DNA from: Campylobacter pinnipediorum subsp. pinnipediorum
Lineage (GTDB): Bacteria; Campylobacterota; Campylobacteria; Campylobacterales; Campylobacteraceae
Reading direction: 5' to 3'
DNA length: 64,000 bases
Assembly: GCF_002021925.1 (NCBI RefSeq)
Contig: NZ_CP012546.1
Location: forward strand, 1,718,666 to 1,782,665
The notes under the pieces were generated by a model. The model was given only the letters and a program-made list of their open reading frames with translations. It was not told the DNA's origin and ran no database searches. Every line of letters starts with the position of its first letter. Position 1 is the first letter of the stretch. Positions 40,267 to 50,495 of the stretch are shown here, piece by piece. The position numbers and the translations under genes are program-made.

Positions 40267-41818
40267 TATGGCACAAATAATAAAAGAATCAATCAGTGAG
40301 ATAAAAAATCGCCAATTAATGCTAACACCTGAAAATTATACAGAAGTTTTTAATGAGATATCTAATAAATATGGTTTTACAACAGAAACCCAGATAAAAC
40401 TAGAAAAATATATATCAAGATTAACAACAGAGTATAAAACACAAGCAAATAATTTAAATATAAACACTATAGATGAGTTTATAGCATTTTTAACGGCTAG
40501 ACTAAACAGAGCATCTCAGCAATCTTTTAATATCAGTGAGGATTTAAACTTTAGATCTTTAGTCGCATTTACAAAGCGTATTTTGCAAACTATATCAATA
40601 TTGCACAACAAAGATGCAAAATCTCTTGCTGAAAAAAGTATTCAACTTTTAAATAAAAAATTTGATATAAAAAATATAGACAAAACGAGAAAAAACTGGC
40701 TTGAACTAATTGACTCTTACAATGAAGAGTATCTTGAGTTTTTAAAATACTATGGTGTAAAAAACTTTAATGACTTAAAGTCAATGATGGGTGAATTAAG
40801 TGAGTTTTTAACTCTACAAAACAATCAAACGCAATTAGCATTAATAACAGATCTTATAGCATACACTTTAAAGCCATCTATATCAAAAGAACTTGAAAAT
40901 GATATAAGTGAACTTAGCCTGCAAATCAAAAAAAACCCAATATGTATACATGAAATTAGTATCCAAAATGATATAAGAAATTTAATTACAAAAAGAATAG
41001 AAGCTGATAAAGATGAGATAACAGAAAAATTTTCAACACTAAATGTAGTCTTACAAAATATAAGTGATAAAATTTCAAATATAGCAACAACTTCGCATAC
41101 AAACTTAAAAAAAGCTCAAGACATTAAAAACAACATAAGTGGGATAAAATTTGATGTAAATAATTTTGAAAAAGTAAGAGATACACTTTTTGATATAGCA
41201 AACACTCTTGAAGTAGAAAGTCGCGAACTTGGCACAGAAATGGTTGTAAAGCAAGAAACTATTTTACAACTTCAAGAAAAAGTAACGATATTAGAAAAAG
41301 AGCTTGAAGATGCAAGAGCTGAAAGCAAAGAAGATTTTCTTACAAAAACGGCTTCTAGACGCGCTTTAATGCAAGAAATTTTAAGAATAGAAGAAGCATT
41401 TAAACGATATGGAACAAATTATTCATTATGCTTTTTAGATATTGATTATTTTAAAAAAATAAACGATAATTATGGACATGATGCTGGAGATGCGATACTA
41501 TCAACCGTAGCTAAAATATTTAAAAAATCATCTAGAAAAATTGATTTTATAGGTAGATATGGTGGTGAAGAGTTTGTTATAATTTTACCAAACACCAATT
41601 TAAATGATGCTATTAAATTTGCAAACAAAATAATATTATCTATAGAAAAGTTTAAATTTATATATAAAAATGAAGTGATAAAAGTTACAATCAGTGCTGG
41701 TGTAGCAACGAGAAATCTAAATGAAAATGATACATGTACTCTTGAAAATGCAGATAAAATGCTTTACTCTGCCAAGAAGAATGGTAGAAACCAAGCTATG
41801 CCAAAAATAACAGAATAA
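40253..41818 (+). CDS. Diguanylate cyclase (GGDEF protein) with helical N-terminus
   Basis: The 521-residue protein has a long helical, coiled-coil-like N-terminal part (1-360) without membrane segments and a C-terminal GGDEF domain. The active site is intact: FLDIDYFKKINDNYGHDAGD and RYGGEEFVII near 433-442. RKID lies exactly five residues before GGEEF, forming an inhibitory RxxD I-site, so product feedback is expected. It should make c-di-GMP in the cytosol. Start ATG 40253 has AGGA upstream; it overlaps lptE, and folC follows within two bases. It may supply the signal read by the EAL protein at 9885-12314. Confidence 0.92.
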   Translation: MAAISMAQIIKESISEIKNRQLMLTPENYTEVFNEISNKYGFTTETQIKLEKYISRLTTEYKTQANNLNINTIDEFIAFLTARLNRASQQSFNISEDLNFRSLVAFTKRILQTISILHNKDAKSLAEKSIQLLNKKFDIKNIDKTRKNWLELIDSYNEEYLEFLKYYGVKNFNDLKSMMGELSEFLTLQNNQTQLALITDLIAYTLKPSISKELENDISELSLQIKKNPICIHEISIQNDIRNLITKRIEADKDEITEKFSTLNVVLQNISDKISNIATTSHTNLKKAQDIKNNISGIKFDVNNFEKVRDTLFDIANTLEVESRELGTEMVVKQETILQLQEKVTILEKELEDARAESKEDFLTKTASRRALMQEILRIEEAFKRYGTNYSLCFLDIDYFKKINDNYGHDAGDAILSTVAKIFKKSSRKIDFIGRYGGEEFVIILPNTNLNDAIKFANKIILSIEKFKFIYKNEVIKVTISAGVATRNLNENDTCTLENADKMLYSAKKNGRNQAMPKITE

Positions 41819-41819
41819 G

Positions 41820-43010
41820 ATGAGTTTATTAAAAGATTTTTTATCAAAAAAACCTCTTTTTTATGAAGACATAGATTATGACACAATGCCAAAAGCATGG
41901 AACAGCATCAAAGAAAAGATAAGACCATTTAAAATAATTCATATCGTAGGCACAAATGGTAAAGGCTCAACTGGTAGATTTTTAGCTCAAATTTTAAAAC
42001 AAAATGGCAACTATGTAGGGCATTATACAAGCCCTCATATATTTAATTTTAACGAAAGATTTTGGCTAGATGGCAAAGTAGTATCTGATAAAAAATTGGA
42101 ATTAGCTCACAAAAAACTTCAAGATATTTTAAACGATGAGCTTATAAAAAGAGTTAGCTATTTTGAATACGCAACACTATTATCAGTGATACTATTTTGT
42201 GAATGTGATTATTTTATATGCGAAGCTGGTATGGGTGGAGAGCTTGATGCAACAAATGTTTTTGATAAACAATTAAGTATCTTTACACCGATAGGACTTG
42301 ACCATACAGCCGTACTTGGTGATACCTTGGAGCAAATTTGTGGGACAAAGTTTAATGCCATACAAGAAAAAACAGAAGTGTTACTAAATAACGAAATGAA
42401 TAAAAAGTGTGTAAAAATAGGATTTAAAATAGCAAATAAAAAACAAGCAAATATAAATTTTGCAAAAGATATTTTAAATCAAACTGACATGGATAGCATA
42501 AATTTATACAGCCAAAAATTCAGTCTGCCAAATTTTTTAAGATCAAATTTGACACTAGCATGCAGTGGTGCAAAACAGCTCTTAGGATTTTTAGATATCT
42601 CAAAGCTTGATAAATTAAACATGAGCGGTCGTTGTGAAAAAATAGCAAATAATATGTACATAGATGTAGGCCACAATGAGCTTGGTGCATTACAAATGGT
42701 TGATTTTTTCCAAAATAAAAAAATAAATTTAATATATAATTCTTTTTTAGATAAAGATTTTGATAGCATTTTAAAAACTCTCAAACCAATACTAAAATAT
42801 GTTTTTATATATGAATACGAAAGCTCTGATAGAGAGCTTGGTGGAGAAAAATTAAAAACAGCTCTTAATAAATTAAATATATCAAACTCCGTATTTGATA
42901 AAGAAAATTTAAAAAATATATTTGATGATAAAAACAATATATATTTAGTATTTGGCTCTTTTTTACTAGTAGAATCTTTTTTGAAAGAATTACAAACCCG
43001 AGCAAACTAA
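41820..43010 (+). CDS. folC: Folylpolyglutamate/dihydrofolate synthase
   Basis: FolC adds glutamate to folates and, in many bacteria, also makes dihydrofolate from dihydropteroate. The 396-residue Mur-ligase-type protein has the ATP loop GTNGKGSTGRF, GHYTSPHIFNFNERF and CEAGMGGELDATN. Last gene of the plus-strand operon that begins with yajC; a terminator follows. Confidence 0.94.
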   Translation: MSLLKDFLSKKPLFYEDIDYDTMPKAWNSIKEKIRPFKIIHIVGTNGKGSTGRFLAQILKQNGNYVGHYTSPHIFNFNERFWLDGKVVSDKKLELAHKKLQDILNDELIKRVSYFEYATLLSVILFCECDYFICEAGMGGELDATNVFDKQLSIFTPIGLDHTAVLGDTLEQICGTKFNAIQEKTEVLLNNEMNKKCVKIGFKIANKKQANINFAKDILNQTDMDSINLYSQKFSLPNFLRSNLTLACSGAKQLLGFLDISKLDKLNMSGRCEKIANNMYIDVGHNELGALQMVDFFQNKKINLIYNSFLDKDFDSILKTLKPILKYVFIYEYESSDRELGGEKLKTALNKLNISNSVFDKENLKNIFDDKNNIYLVFGSFLLVESFLKELQTRAN

Positions 43011-43028
43011 AGATTAGATTATATAGTT

Positions 43029-43059
43029 ATATACTCCCTGTTTATTACAAGGAGTATAT
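43029..43059. terminator. Bidirectional terminator between folC and the chemoreceptor gene
   Basis: ATATACTCC at 43029-43037 pairs perfectly with GGAGTATAT at 43051-43059, between convergent genes, with A/T-rich flanks on both sides. Confidence 0.8.
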
Positions 43060-43072
43060 GATTTTATAATTA

Positions 43073-45034
43073 TTAAAACTTCTTCTTCCTTACATCTTCA
43101 GCTATAGTCTTAGCCATACCATCTACTTCTAATGTAATTTGATTTGTGTTGTTTGCTATTTTAACATTTTGTTGAGTTAGCATATCTACTTCTGAAACAG
43201 ATTTATTAATCATATTAATACCTTCTGCTTGCTCTTTTATAGACTCACTCATTTCATTTATTGATTGAGCTAATACATTTGTATTTGCTTCTATCTCTCC
43301 TAATGATTTTTGAGTTCTTTCTGCTAGTTTTCTTACTTCATCAGCAACAACTGCAAAGCCTCTACCATGTTCTCCTGCTCTTGCTGCTTCTATAGCTGCA
43401 TTAAGTGCTAATAGATTTGTTTGATCTGCTATATCTCTTATTATTGTTATTATGTTTTTAATCTCTTCTGATTGTCTTATAACATCTTGTGTTTTTTGAG
43501 ATATTGCATTCATTGAACTGCTCATCTCTTCTACTGCTGCTGCACTCTCTTGTAAAGAACTTGCTTGTGAGTTTGCTCCATTTGTTAATTCATCCATAGA
43601 GCTTGATAGTATTTGAGCTTTTTGTTGTAGTGTTTCTGCTTGTTTTAGATTGTTTTTAAGCATATTTGTTATTTCTTCACCAAGTAAATTTACACCACTA
43701 GCCATTCTACCTTCATCATCAAGTCTTGATGTAAAGTCTTGTCTTTTATATGAATCAAGTAATCTTAATACATCTTGACCATCTTTTGCTATTGCTTCTT
43801 GCAATGCTTCTTGAAGCTCTTTAAATGTTTGTTTTAATTGATTAAGTGCTGGGTTATTTGTATTAGCATCTAATGTAGCTGTAAAATCACCATCTTTTAT
43901 CTTATCAACAAAGTGATTTGCTTGTTGGATGAAGTTGTTTTCTTGTGTTTTACCATCTTGGATTTTAGCTATGTTTTCGTTTATCATTGTTGCCATTTCG
44001 CCAAATTCGTCTTTGGTTTTTACCTGTATTATACTCGCATTTTTAGTTTTAAAATTTAAGAAGTCAAAGAATGACCTCAAACCTTCTCCTATTTCTTTAA
44101 TAGGTTTTAACTTAAAATTCATAAAAAAAGCTAAAACCAAAACTATTAAAACAATAAAAATTGCAGATAAAAAAATCTGAGTCTTTAATAACCTATCTGA
44201 ACTTTGATTATTGATATTTGTTGGTACAATTGAGCATAAAAGCCATTTAGTGGCATCTTCTTTAAGGCAAGCTGCAACCATTTTTTTGCCATCTTTATCA
44301 AAAGTATGAGTTTTTAATTCTTCTAATATAACATCATTATTTTCATTGAACACTGATACTAATTCTTCACTAATAGCTGTTTTTTTCATAATCAAATTTT
44401 TATCTGAATACAATAGTATTCTACCTTTTTCATCTATAGCAAAAATTTCCTCTTCATCATAATGCTTCATTCTAACTATTCTAGAATTAAGATCTGAGAG
44501 AAAAATATCAGATGACACAACACCTCCAAAAGATCCACTTGGTTCATTAAAAGTAGTAGCTAGAGATATAGCTACTTGATTGCCAGTAGTAGTTAAATAA
44601 GCATCTGTTATAACATCATTATTAACACTTTTTGCTTTTTTATACCATCCTCTAGTTCTTGGATCATAGCCATCACTAGGAGATTGATTTTTGTTATTTG
44701 ATCTAACCATGCGACCATTTCTTTCAAATCCAGCATATAGCAAATCAGAACCACCAGATTCTTTTGAAGCTTTTAGCATCTTCACTAATTCATCTTCAGG
44801 AATATTCGTTTGTGATAAAGATTTTGCTACATATCTTACTGAGGAGAATTTTAAATCAATAAAACTTTTTAAAAAATCCACAGCATTATCAACAACACCA
44901 TATTGAGAGGAGAGAACTAGTTTATTTGTTTCTTTTTTTGCAAAAGACAAATTCGCGAAAGAAAATAGTGTTAAACTTATAGTCAAACACAAAGTAAGCC
45001 ATAAAATAAGACTTTTAACTAATTTTGAACCCAT
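43073..45034 (-). CDS. Methyl-accepting chemotaxis protein with dCache sensor
   Basis: The 653-residue receptor has a membrane segment at about 8-30, a periplasmic dCache domain (about 35-285), a second membrane segment, a HAMP-like linker and a long coiled signalling domain with the conserved tip [20 protein letters not shown]. In the sensor, [12 protein letters not shown] and a later SSDIFL fit the amino-acid-binding dCache_1 motif (Y, R, W, Y, and a distal D), suggesting an amino-acid or amine ligand. No CheR/CheB-binding pentapeptide is present at the C-terminus (ends DVRKKKF). GAGGATA precedes the ATG; TATACT upstream may be the -10 box. Confidence 0.95.
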   Translation of the reverse strand: MGSKLVKSLILWLTLCLTISLTLFSFANLSFAKKETNKLVLSSQYGVVDNAVDFLKSFIDLKFSSVRYVAKSLSQTNIPEDELVKMLKASKESGGSDLLYAGFERNGRMVRSNNKNQSPSDGYDPRTRGWYKKAKSVNNDVITDAYLTTTGNQVAISLATTFNEPSGSFGGVVSSDIFLSDLNSRIVRMKHYDEEEIFAIDEKGRILLYSDKNLIMKKTAISEELVSVFNENNDVILEELKTHTFDKDGKKMVAACLKEDATKWLLCSIVPTNINNQSSDRLLKTQIFLSAIFIVLIVLVLAFFMNFKLKPIKEIGEGLRSFFDFLNFKTKNASIIQVKTKDEFGEMATMINENIAKIQDGKTQENNFIQQANHFVDKIKDGDFTATLDANTNNPALNQLKQTFKELQEALQEAIAKDGQDVLRLLDSYKRQDFTSRLDDEGRMASGVNLLGEEITNMLKNNLKQAETLQQKAQILSSSMDELTNGANSQASSLQESAAAVEEMSSSMNAISQKTQDVIRQSEEIKNIITIIRDIADQTNLLALNAAIEAARAGEHGRGFAVVADEVRKLAERTQKSLGEIEANTNVLAQSINEMSESIKEQAEGINMINKSVSEVDMLTQQNVKIANNTNQITLEVDGMAKTIAEDVRKKKF

Positions 45035-45126
45035 GTTTTTATCCTCAAAATAAAAAAATTAATAAGATAAAGTATACGATATGCAAAATTAAAATATATT
45101 AAAATCTATAAATATTTTTTAGAATT

Positions 45127-46467
45127 TTATTTAATAAAATAATCTCCATCAAAGCTAACAAGTGAATATCTTCTCTCTTTACCTAAAGCCATTTGTAACT
45201 CATCGATATCAAGAAATTCCAAGCTATCAGCACCTATATATTCACAAACCTCATCTATGTTTTTATTTGCACTTATAAGCTCTTCAAAACTAGGAGTATC
45301 TATGCCATATCTTTCAGGGTATTTAAGCTCAGGACAAGCAACCTTAAAATGCACATTTCTAACACCAGCATGACGCAAAAGCTCAACTATCTTTTTACTT
45401 GTAGTTCCTCTTACTATACTATCATCTATAACAACAACATCTTTGCCTCTTAAAACATTAGACATAGGGTTTAGTTTAAGTTTTACCTTTAAATTTCTCA
45501 TTTCTTGAGTAGGTTCTATAAAAGTTCTTCCGACATAGTGATTTCTAACGATAGCCGCCTCAAAAGGAAGACCACTTTCTTGAGCATAACCTAAAGCAGC
45601 AGCTACGCCACTATCTGGCACAGGTATTACAAAATCAGCCTTAACCTTACTTTTTCTAGCAAGGACTCTTCCCATATTTTTTCTAGTCTCATATACACTT
45701 TTACCTTCTATAACACTATCAGGACGAGCAAAATATATATATTCAAATGCACAAACTCTTGGTTCTGGCTCAAAAATTTGTTCGCTTATAAAATCATCTT
45801 TACCACGTTCAAATATAATCATTTCACCAGGTCTAACATCTCTTATAAACTCAGCCTCAAGCAAGTCAAAAGCACAAGTTTCACTAGCAACAACATATCC
45901 ACCATCTTTTAATCTTCCAAGACTTAATGGTCTAACACCGTATTTATCACGAACTATAAAAGTCTTATGTCTTGATTGTATAAGCAAACAATAAGCTCCA
46001 ACAATCTTTTCTAAAGCATATATTATTCTATCTTTTAGACTTTTACTGTTATGTCTAGCTATAAGATGAATTATATTTTCTGTATCCATATTTGAAGCAA
46101 AAATAGAACCCTCGTCTATTAAAGATTGTCTTATTTTGTCTTTATTAACCAAGTTTCCGTTATGAACTATGGAGATTGAACCAAGAGAATAATTTGCATT
46201 TATTGGTTGCGCATCAAACAATGACTCGTTTCCAGCAGTAGCGTATCTATTGTGTCCTATTGCCATATCGCCTTTTAAAATTTCAAAGCTACTTTTTTTA
46301 AAAACCTCTGTAACAAGTCCAGAAGCTTTTACTGTATGTATTTTTCCACTTTCATCACAGGAGCTTATACCACTTGCTTCTTGACCTCTATGCTGCATAG
46401 CAAAAAGAGCATAATAAGCGGTTTTTGCAGCATCCTTTGAATTTATTATACCAACTATAGCGCACAT
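45127..46467 (-). CDS. purF: Amidophosphoribosyltransferase
   Basis: PurF makes 5-phosphoribosylamine from PRPP and glutamine, the first step of purine synthesis. The 446-residue protein begins MCAIVGI with Cys2 as the glutaminase nucleophile (no propeptide, so only Met needs removal), then GHNRYATAGN, and a PRTase loop VVVIDDSIVRGTTSKK. Stands as a single minus-strand gene upstream of the chemoreceptor and downstream of dapB. Confidence 0.97.
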   Translation of the reverse strand: MCAIVGIINSKDAAKTAYYALFAMQHRGQEASGISSCDESGKIHTVKASGLVTEVFKKSSFEILKGDMAIGHNRYATAGNESLFDAQPINANYSLGSISIVHNGNLVNKDKIRQSLIDEGSIFASNMDTENIIHLIARHNSKSLKDRIIYALEKIVGAYCLLIQSRHKTFIVRDKYGVRPLSLGRLKDGGYVVASETCAFDLLEAEFIRDVRPGEMIIFERGKDDFISEQIFEPEPRVCAFEYIYFARPDSVIEGKSVYETRKNMGRVLARKSKVKADFVIPVPDSGVAAALGYAQESGLPFEAAIVRNHYVGRTFIEPTQEMRNLKVKLKLNPMSNVLRGKDVVVIDDSIVRGTTSKKIVELLRHAGVRNVHFKVACPELKYPERYGIDTPSFEELISANKNIDEVCEYIGADSLEFLDIDELQMALGKERRYSLVSFDGDYFIK

Positions 46468-46586
46468 TACTTATACTCCAAATTTATAATATAATTTTAT
46501 ATTTATTTTAATAAAATTTATAAGCTTTAAGATTTAAAACCTAGTTGATACTATCAAAAAATTCTAAATATAAAATTTACAATACA

Positions 46587-47354
46587 TTAAAGACCGATAC
46601 AATCATATATACTATATTTTCCATTTGGTTGAGAGTGTAACCAAACCGCTGCCTTTATAGCACCTTTAGCAAATGTGGCTCTTGAAGTTGCTGTATGATT
46701 AAGCTCCATATACTCTCCATCATTATAAAAACCAACAGTATGCCTACCAACAACATCTCCACCACGAAGAGCCATGACAGATATCTCATCTTTTGTTCTA
46801 GCCCCTATAAGCCCTTCCCTACCAGTAACCATAACATCTTTCAAATCAAGATTTCTAGCAACTGCTGCATGTTCTGCCAAGGTAAGTGCTGTTCCACTAG
46901 GTGCATCTTTTTTGTGTTTATGATGCATTTCAACTATCTCTATATCAAAATCTCTCAAAGTCTTTGAAGACAAAGCAACCAAACGATTTAATAAAGCAAT
47001 GCCTAAACTCATATTTGTAGCATATAAAATAGGCATAGCATTTGCAGCATGTTCTATAAGCTCAACACCATCTTCTCCAAGTCCTGTTGTTCCTATAACA
47101 AGTGGTTTTGGATTTGTTCTAGCATAGTTTATCAAATTAATAGCACCTTGTTTTATACTAAAATCTATAACAACATCGCTATTTTCAAAAAGCTCTTCAA
47201 GGTCATTTGTAATTATTACATCTTTTGGTAGTGGATGTGAAATTTCATTTATAGAATAAGCAACGCTAAGTTTAGCAAATTGATTTTCGCACAAGCAAGA
47301 AGCTATCTCTTTACCCATTTTTCCACTTGCACCATGTATGCCTACTCTTATCAT
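46587..47354 (-). CDS. dapB: 4-hydroxy-tetrahydrodipicolinate reductase
   Basis: DapB acts in lysine and meso-diaminopimelate synthesis. The 255-residue protein has the NAD(P)H loop [13 protein letters not shown], the catalytic region [16 protein letters not shown] and GRHTVGF, all typical. It lies 17 bases after the CNNM/CorC-type gene and 119 bases before purF, on the same strand. Confidence 0.97.
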   Translation of the reverse strand: MIRVGIHGASGKMGKEIASCLCENQFAKLSVAYSINEISHPLPKDVIITNDLEELFENSDVVIDFSIKQGAINLINYARTNPKPLVIGTTGLGEDGVELIEHAANAMPILYATNMSLGIALLNRLVALSSKTLRDFDIEIVEMHHKHKKDAPSGTALTLAEHAAVARNLDLKDVMVTGREGLIGARTKDEISVMALRGGDVVGRHTVGFYNDGEYMELNHTATSRATFAKGAIKAAVWLHSQPNGKYSIYDCIGL

Positions 47355-47370
47355 AAATATCTCCTATCTC

Positions 47371-48714
47371 TTAACTATGTTCGTTATCTGACTCAATTTG
47401 TTCTATCTTTTTTCTTACTTTCACACTTAAAATACTAGTGCCATCTATCTTTCTAACTTCATAATAACAGTTTTCATCTTCTATCTTATCGCCAACAGTA
47501 GGAAGTCTTCCCATAAGATTAAATACATATCCACCAATCGTAACTTGATCAGTCTCTTCATCAAACGTTATACCAAGAAGTTCTTCAACCCTTTCAAGTT
47601 CAAATCTTCCATTAAATTCATATATATTTTCATTTATTCTTTTATAGCCAAGATCAGCATCATCATGTTCATCATGAAAATCGCCCAAAACCTCTTCCAT
47701 AATATCTTCCATAGTCAAAAGCCCAGCTGTTCCGCCGTATTCATCAACAACCAAAGCAGCTGAAATTTGTTGTTTATTCATCATCAAAAGTACTTTTGAT
47801 ATAGACAAACTCTCAGGCACGATAATAAACTTTCTTACTATACTATCAAAACTTTTTTCTTTCTTATCACTAAAATGAACTTGTAAAATATCTCTTATAT
47901 GAATAAGTCCTAAAATAACATCTTTTGAACCATCTATATAAGGATATCTTGTATACTTAGAGTCAAAAACAACTTGTAAATTTTCTTCAAAACTTTTTTG
48001 TTTATTTATACAAACCATATCCCTACGAGGAGTCATAATCTCTTTAGCAACCGTATCACTAAAATCAACAGCATTTTTTATAAGCTCTGTTTCAAAACTA
48101 TCCAAAACACCGCCCTTTAAACTCTCACTTACTATTATTTTTATTTCTTCTTCTGAGTGTGCTATTTCACTATCTTTAGCTGGCTTTATACCAAGTGCTT
48201 TTAAACCAACACCAGCTAAAAAATCAAAAGTTTTTATAACAGGAGATAATATAGCCCAGAAAAAATGAAGTGGTCTTGCTATCTTTAAAACAGAACTTTC
48301 AGCTTTTGATATCGCTATTGATTTTGGTATAAGCTCACCTAAAACAACGTGCAAAAGTGTTATCAGAGTAAAGGCTATAGCAAAAGATACACTATGAACA
48401 ACAACTTCTCTAGCACCAAAATATGTAGTCATAGGTTCTTCTAACAATCTAGCAACAGCAGGCTCTCCTATCCAACCAAGAGCAAGAGAACTAAGTGTTA
48501 TACCTAATTGTGTAGCACTAAGATACGTATCTAGCTTGTTTGACATATCAAATGCCAACTGAGAATTTGGAACTTTTTCTTTTATAAGCTCTTCAAGGCG
48601 TGATTTACGAACCTTAACAAGGGCAAACTCAGAAAGAACAAAAAAAGCATTTAAAAAGACAAAGAATACTGCAAGAACAATCATAAAAAGCGAGTTGTCG
48701 CTACTGGGATACAA
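47371..48714 (-). CDS. CNNM/CorC-type membrane protein (DUF21-CBS-CorC_HlyC)
   Basis: The 447-residue protein has an N-terminal DUF21/CNNM membrane domain (about 1-190, with LGITLSSLALGWIGEPAV), a CBS pair (about 210-330, with MTPRRDMVCI and VVDEYGGTAGLLTMEDIMEE) and a C-terminal CorC_HlyC domain. Such proteins are linked to Mg2+ or Co2+ export; the older name haemolysin is misleading. Translation starts at TTG 48714 with AAGGA six bases upstream. Confidence 0.92.
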   Translation of the reverse strand: MYPSSDNSLFMIVLAVFFVFLNAFFVLSEFALVKVRKSRLEELIKEKVPNSQLAFDMSNKLDTYLSATQLGITLSSLALGWIGEPAVARLLEEPMTTYFGAREVVVHSVSFAIAFTLITLLHVVLGELIPKSIAISKAESSVLKIARPLHFFWAILSPVIKTFDFLAGVGLKALGIKPAKDSEIAHSEEEIKIIVSESLKGGVLDSFETELIKNAVDFSDTVAKEIMTPRRDMVCINKQKSFEENLQVVFDSKYTRYPYIDGSKDVILGLIHIRDILQVHFSDKKEKSFDSIVRKFIIVPESLSISKVLLMMNKQQISAALVVDEYGGTAGLLTMEDIMEEVLGDFHDEHDDADLGYKRINENIYEFNGRFELERVEELLGITFDEETDQVTIGGYVFNLMGRLPTVGDKIEDENCYYEVRKIDGTSILSVKVRKKIEQIESDNEHS

Positions 48715-48847
48715 ATAAAATCCTTAATAATTAAATTTTTGGGTCAAATTATATCAAAAAATAATAAAAATAATAAATTTTAGAAAACTTTAAAGCAAAA
48801 ATGATGTAAAATCAAGATAATTTTAAAACACAATAAAAGGATAAAAT

Positions 48848-49222
48848 ATGAAACAAATCATACATACAAACTTAGCACCACAAGCAATAGGACCATACTC
48901 TCAAGCTGTTTTAGTAAATGGAATGCTATTTATTTCAGGGCAATTAGGCGTTAAACCAAATGGCGAATTTGCAGGGGTTAGTGTAGAAGAACAAGCGAAA
49001 CAAAGCTTAGAAAATATAAAAAATATTTTAGCTGAAGCAAAAATGGACTTTAAAAATGTAGTAAAAACAACTATATTTTTGGCAAATATTGAAGATTTTT
49101 CAAAAGTAAATGATATATATGCTACATATTTTGATGGCGATTATCCAGCAAGAAGCACTATAGCTGTAAAAACACTACCAAAAAATGGACTTGTAGAGAT
49201 AGAAACCATAGCTGCACTATAA
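48848..49222 (+). CDS. ridA: RidA-family enamine/imine deaminase
   Basis: RidA hydrolyses reactive 2-aminoacrylate-type enamines made by PLP enzymes. The 124-residue protein has IGPYSQAVLVNGMLFISGQ and the substrate-binding Arg102 in YPARSTIAV. AAAGGAT precedes the ATG. It is divergent from the CNNM/CorC gene and 124 bases before the efflux operon, probably transcribed separately. Confidence 0.95.
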   Translation: MKQIIHTNLAPQAIGPYSQAVLVNGMLFISGQLGVKPNGEFAGVSVEEQAKQSLENIKNILAEAKMDFKNVVKTTIFLANIEDFSKVNDIYATYFDGDYPARSTIAVKTLPKNGLVEIETIAAL

Positions 49223-49358
49223 AAAGTAGCAAGTATAAAAATTTAAAACAATATTTATATTATAGAAATTACTATTTTTTTTATTTTTTGTTTTAAAATT
49301 TGTTATACAATTCCAAAACTGTATTTTAGACTTAAAACAAAATAAAATGGGAGGTAGT

Positions 49359-50495
49359 ATGAAAAAATCACAAATACTTATAGCTATTTTTGTAACAATA
49401 CTTATAGCTGGGTGCTTTGACTTTAATTCTTCAAAAACCGAGCAAGATAAAAATGCTCAAAGTAAAAAGCCGCAAATACCACCAGCAACAGTAGATGTTG
49501 TGGTTGCAAAAAAAGCTGATAATAAAATGATTTTTCAGTATCCAGCAAAACTTGAAAGCTTACAAGAGGTTATGATTACCCCAAAAGTTTCAGGAACCAT
49601 AATAAAACAAAATTTCAAAGCAGGAGATAAGGTAAAACAAGGCGATGTTTTATTTGTTATAGAACCTGATAAATTTGAAGCATTATATGATATAGCAAAT
49701 GCAGCTATCATACAAGCCGAATCAGCATATAAAAATGCAAAAAATGAGATGGAACGTGTTGAAAAATTACTATCACAAAAAGCTATAAGCCAAAAAGAAT
49801 ACGACAATGCTTTGGCAAAATTTGAAGCTGCAAGTGCTTCAATCGCAAGTGCAAAAGCAAATGCAAAGTCAGCAAAACTAGACCTAAGCTACACAAAAAT
49901 AAAAGCACCTTTTAGCGGTGTTGTGAGCGAAAACTTAGTAGATGTTGGTTCTTTTGTTGCTGCTGGTAATACACAATTAGTAAAACTTAGTGATATAGAT
50001 ACGATAAATGCTAGATTTTACATCTCAGATGTAGCAAACCTAAAAAGAATCAATAATCTAACAAACAAAAATTGGGTTCAATTAGATTCAAATGCAACAC
50101 TTATAACCAACAATGGAAATATAAAAGGCTCACTTAGCTTTATAGACAATACCGTTGATGAAAATACCGGTAGTGTTTTAGCAAAAGCTGAGTTTAAAAA
50201 TGAAAATTTGCAACTTCTAGCTGGCTCATTTGCAAAAATAAGTCTAGATGGCTTTATACAAAAAGATAGCTTTTTATTACCGCAAATTGCAATAAAACAA
50301 GATGTTGTATCTCCATATGTTTTAGTTGCAAAAGATAACAAGGTTATAAAAAAACCTATTCAAATTATATTTGAAACATCAGAAAATGCAATCATAAATA
50401 GTGGATTAGAAGAAGGCGATCAAATAATAATTAACAATTTTAATAAAATTCGTATCGGGGCTAATGTAAAGGTAGAAAACAAGGAGAACAAATAG
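49359..50495 (+). CDS. cmeA: RND efflux membrane-fusion lipoprotein (CmeA-like)
   Basis: The periplasmic adaptor of a tripartite drug/bile efflux pump. It is a lipoprotein (lipobox IAGC in ILIAGCFDF) with the lipoyl/barrel-sandwich pattern KVSGTIIKQNFKAGDKVKQG, a hairpin rich in Ala, and TKIKAPFSGVVSEN. I use ATG 49359 (378 residues), seven bases after GGGAGG; the ATG twelve bases earlier has no such site. It matches C. jejuni CmeA in layout. cmeB starts directly after the stop. Confidence 0.92.
   Translation: MKKSQILIAIFVTILIAGCFDFNSSKTEQDKNAQSKKPQIPPATVDVVVAKKADNKMIFQYPAKLESLQEVMITPKVSGTIIKQNFKAGDKVKQGDVLFVIEPDKFEALYDIANAAIIQAESAYKNAKNEMERVEKLLSQKAISQKEYDNALAKFEAASASIASAKANAKSAKLDLSYTKIKAPFSGVVSENLVDVGSFVAAGNTQLVKLSDIDTINARFYISDVANLKRINNLTNKNWVQLDSNATLITNNGNIKGSLSFIDNTVDENTGSVLAKAEFKNENLQLLAGSFAKISLDGFIQKDSFLLPQIAIKQDVVSPYVLVAKDNKVIKKPIQIIFETSENAIINSGLEEGDQIIINNFNKIRIGANVKVENKENK

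Noticed and set aside
46468..46586. tRNA or small RNA gene between purF and dapB
   Set aside because: No cloverleaf, CCA end or strong hairpin with T-run could be found.
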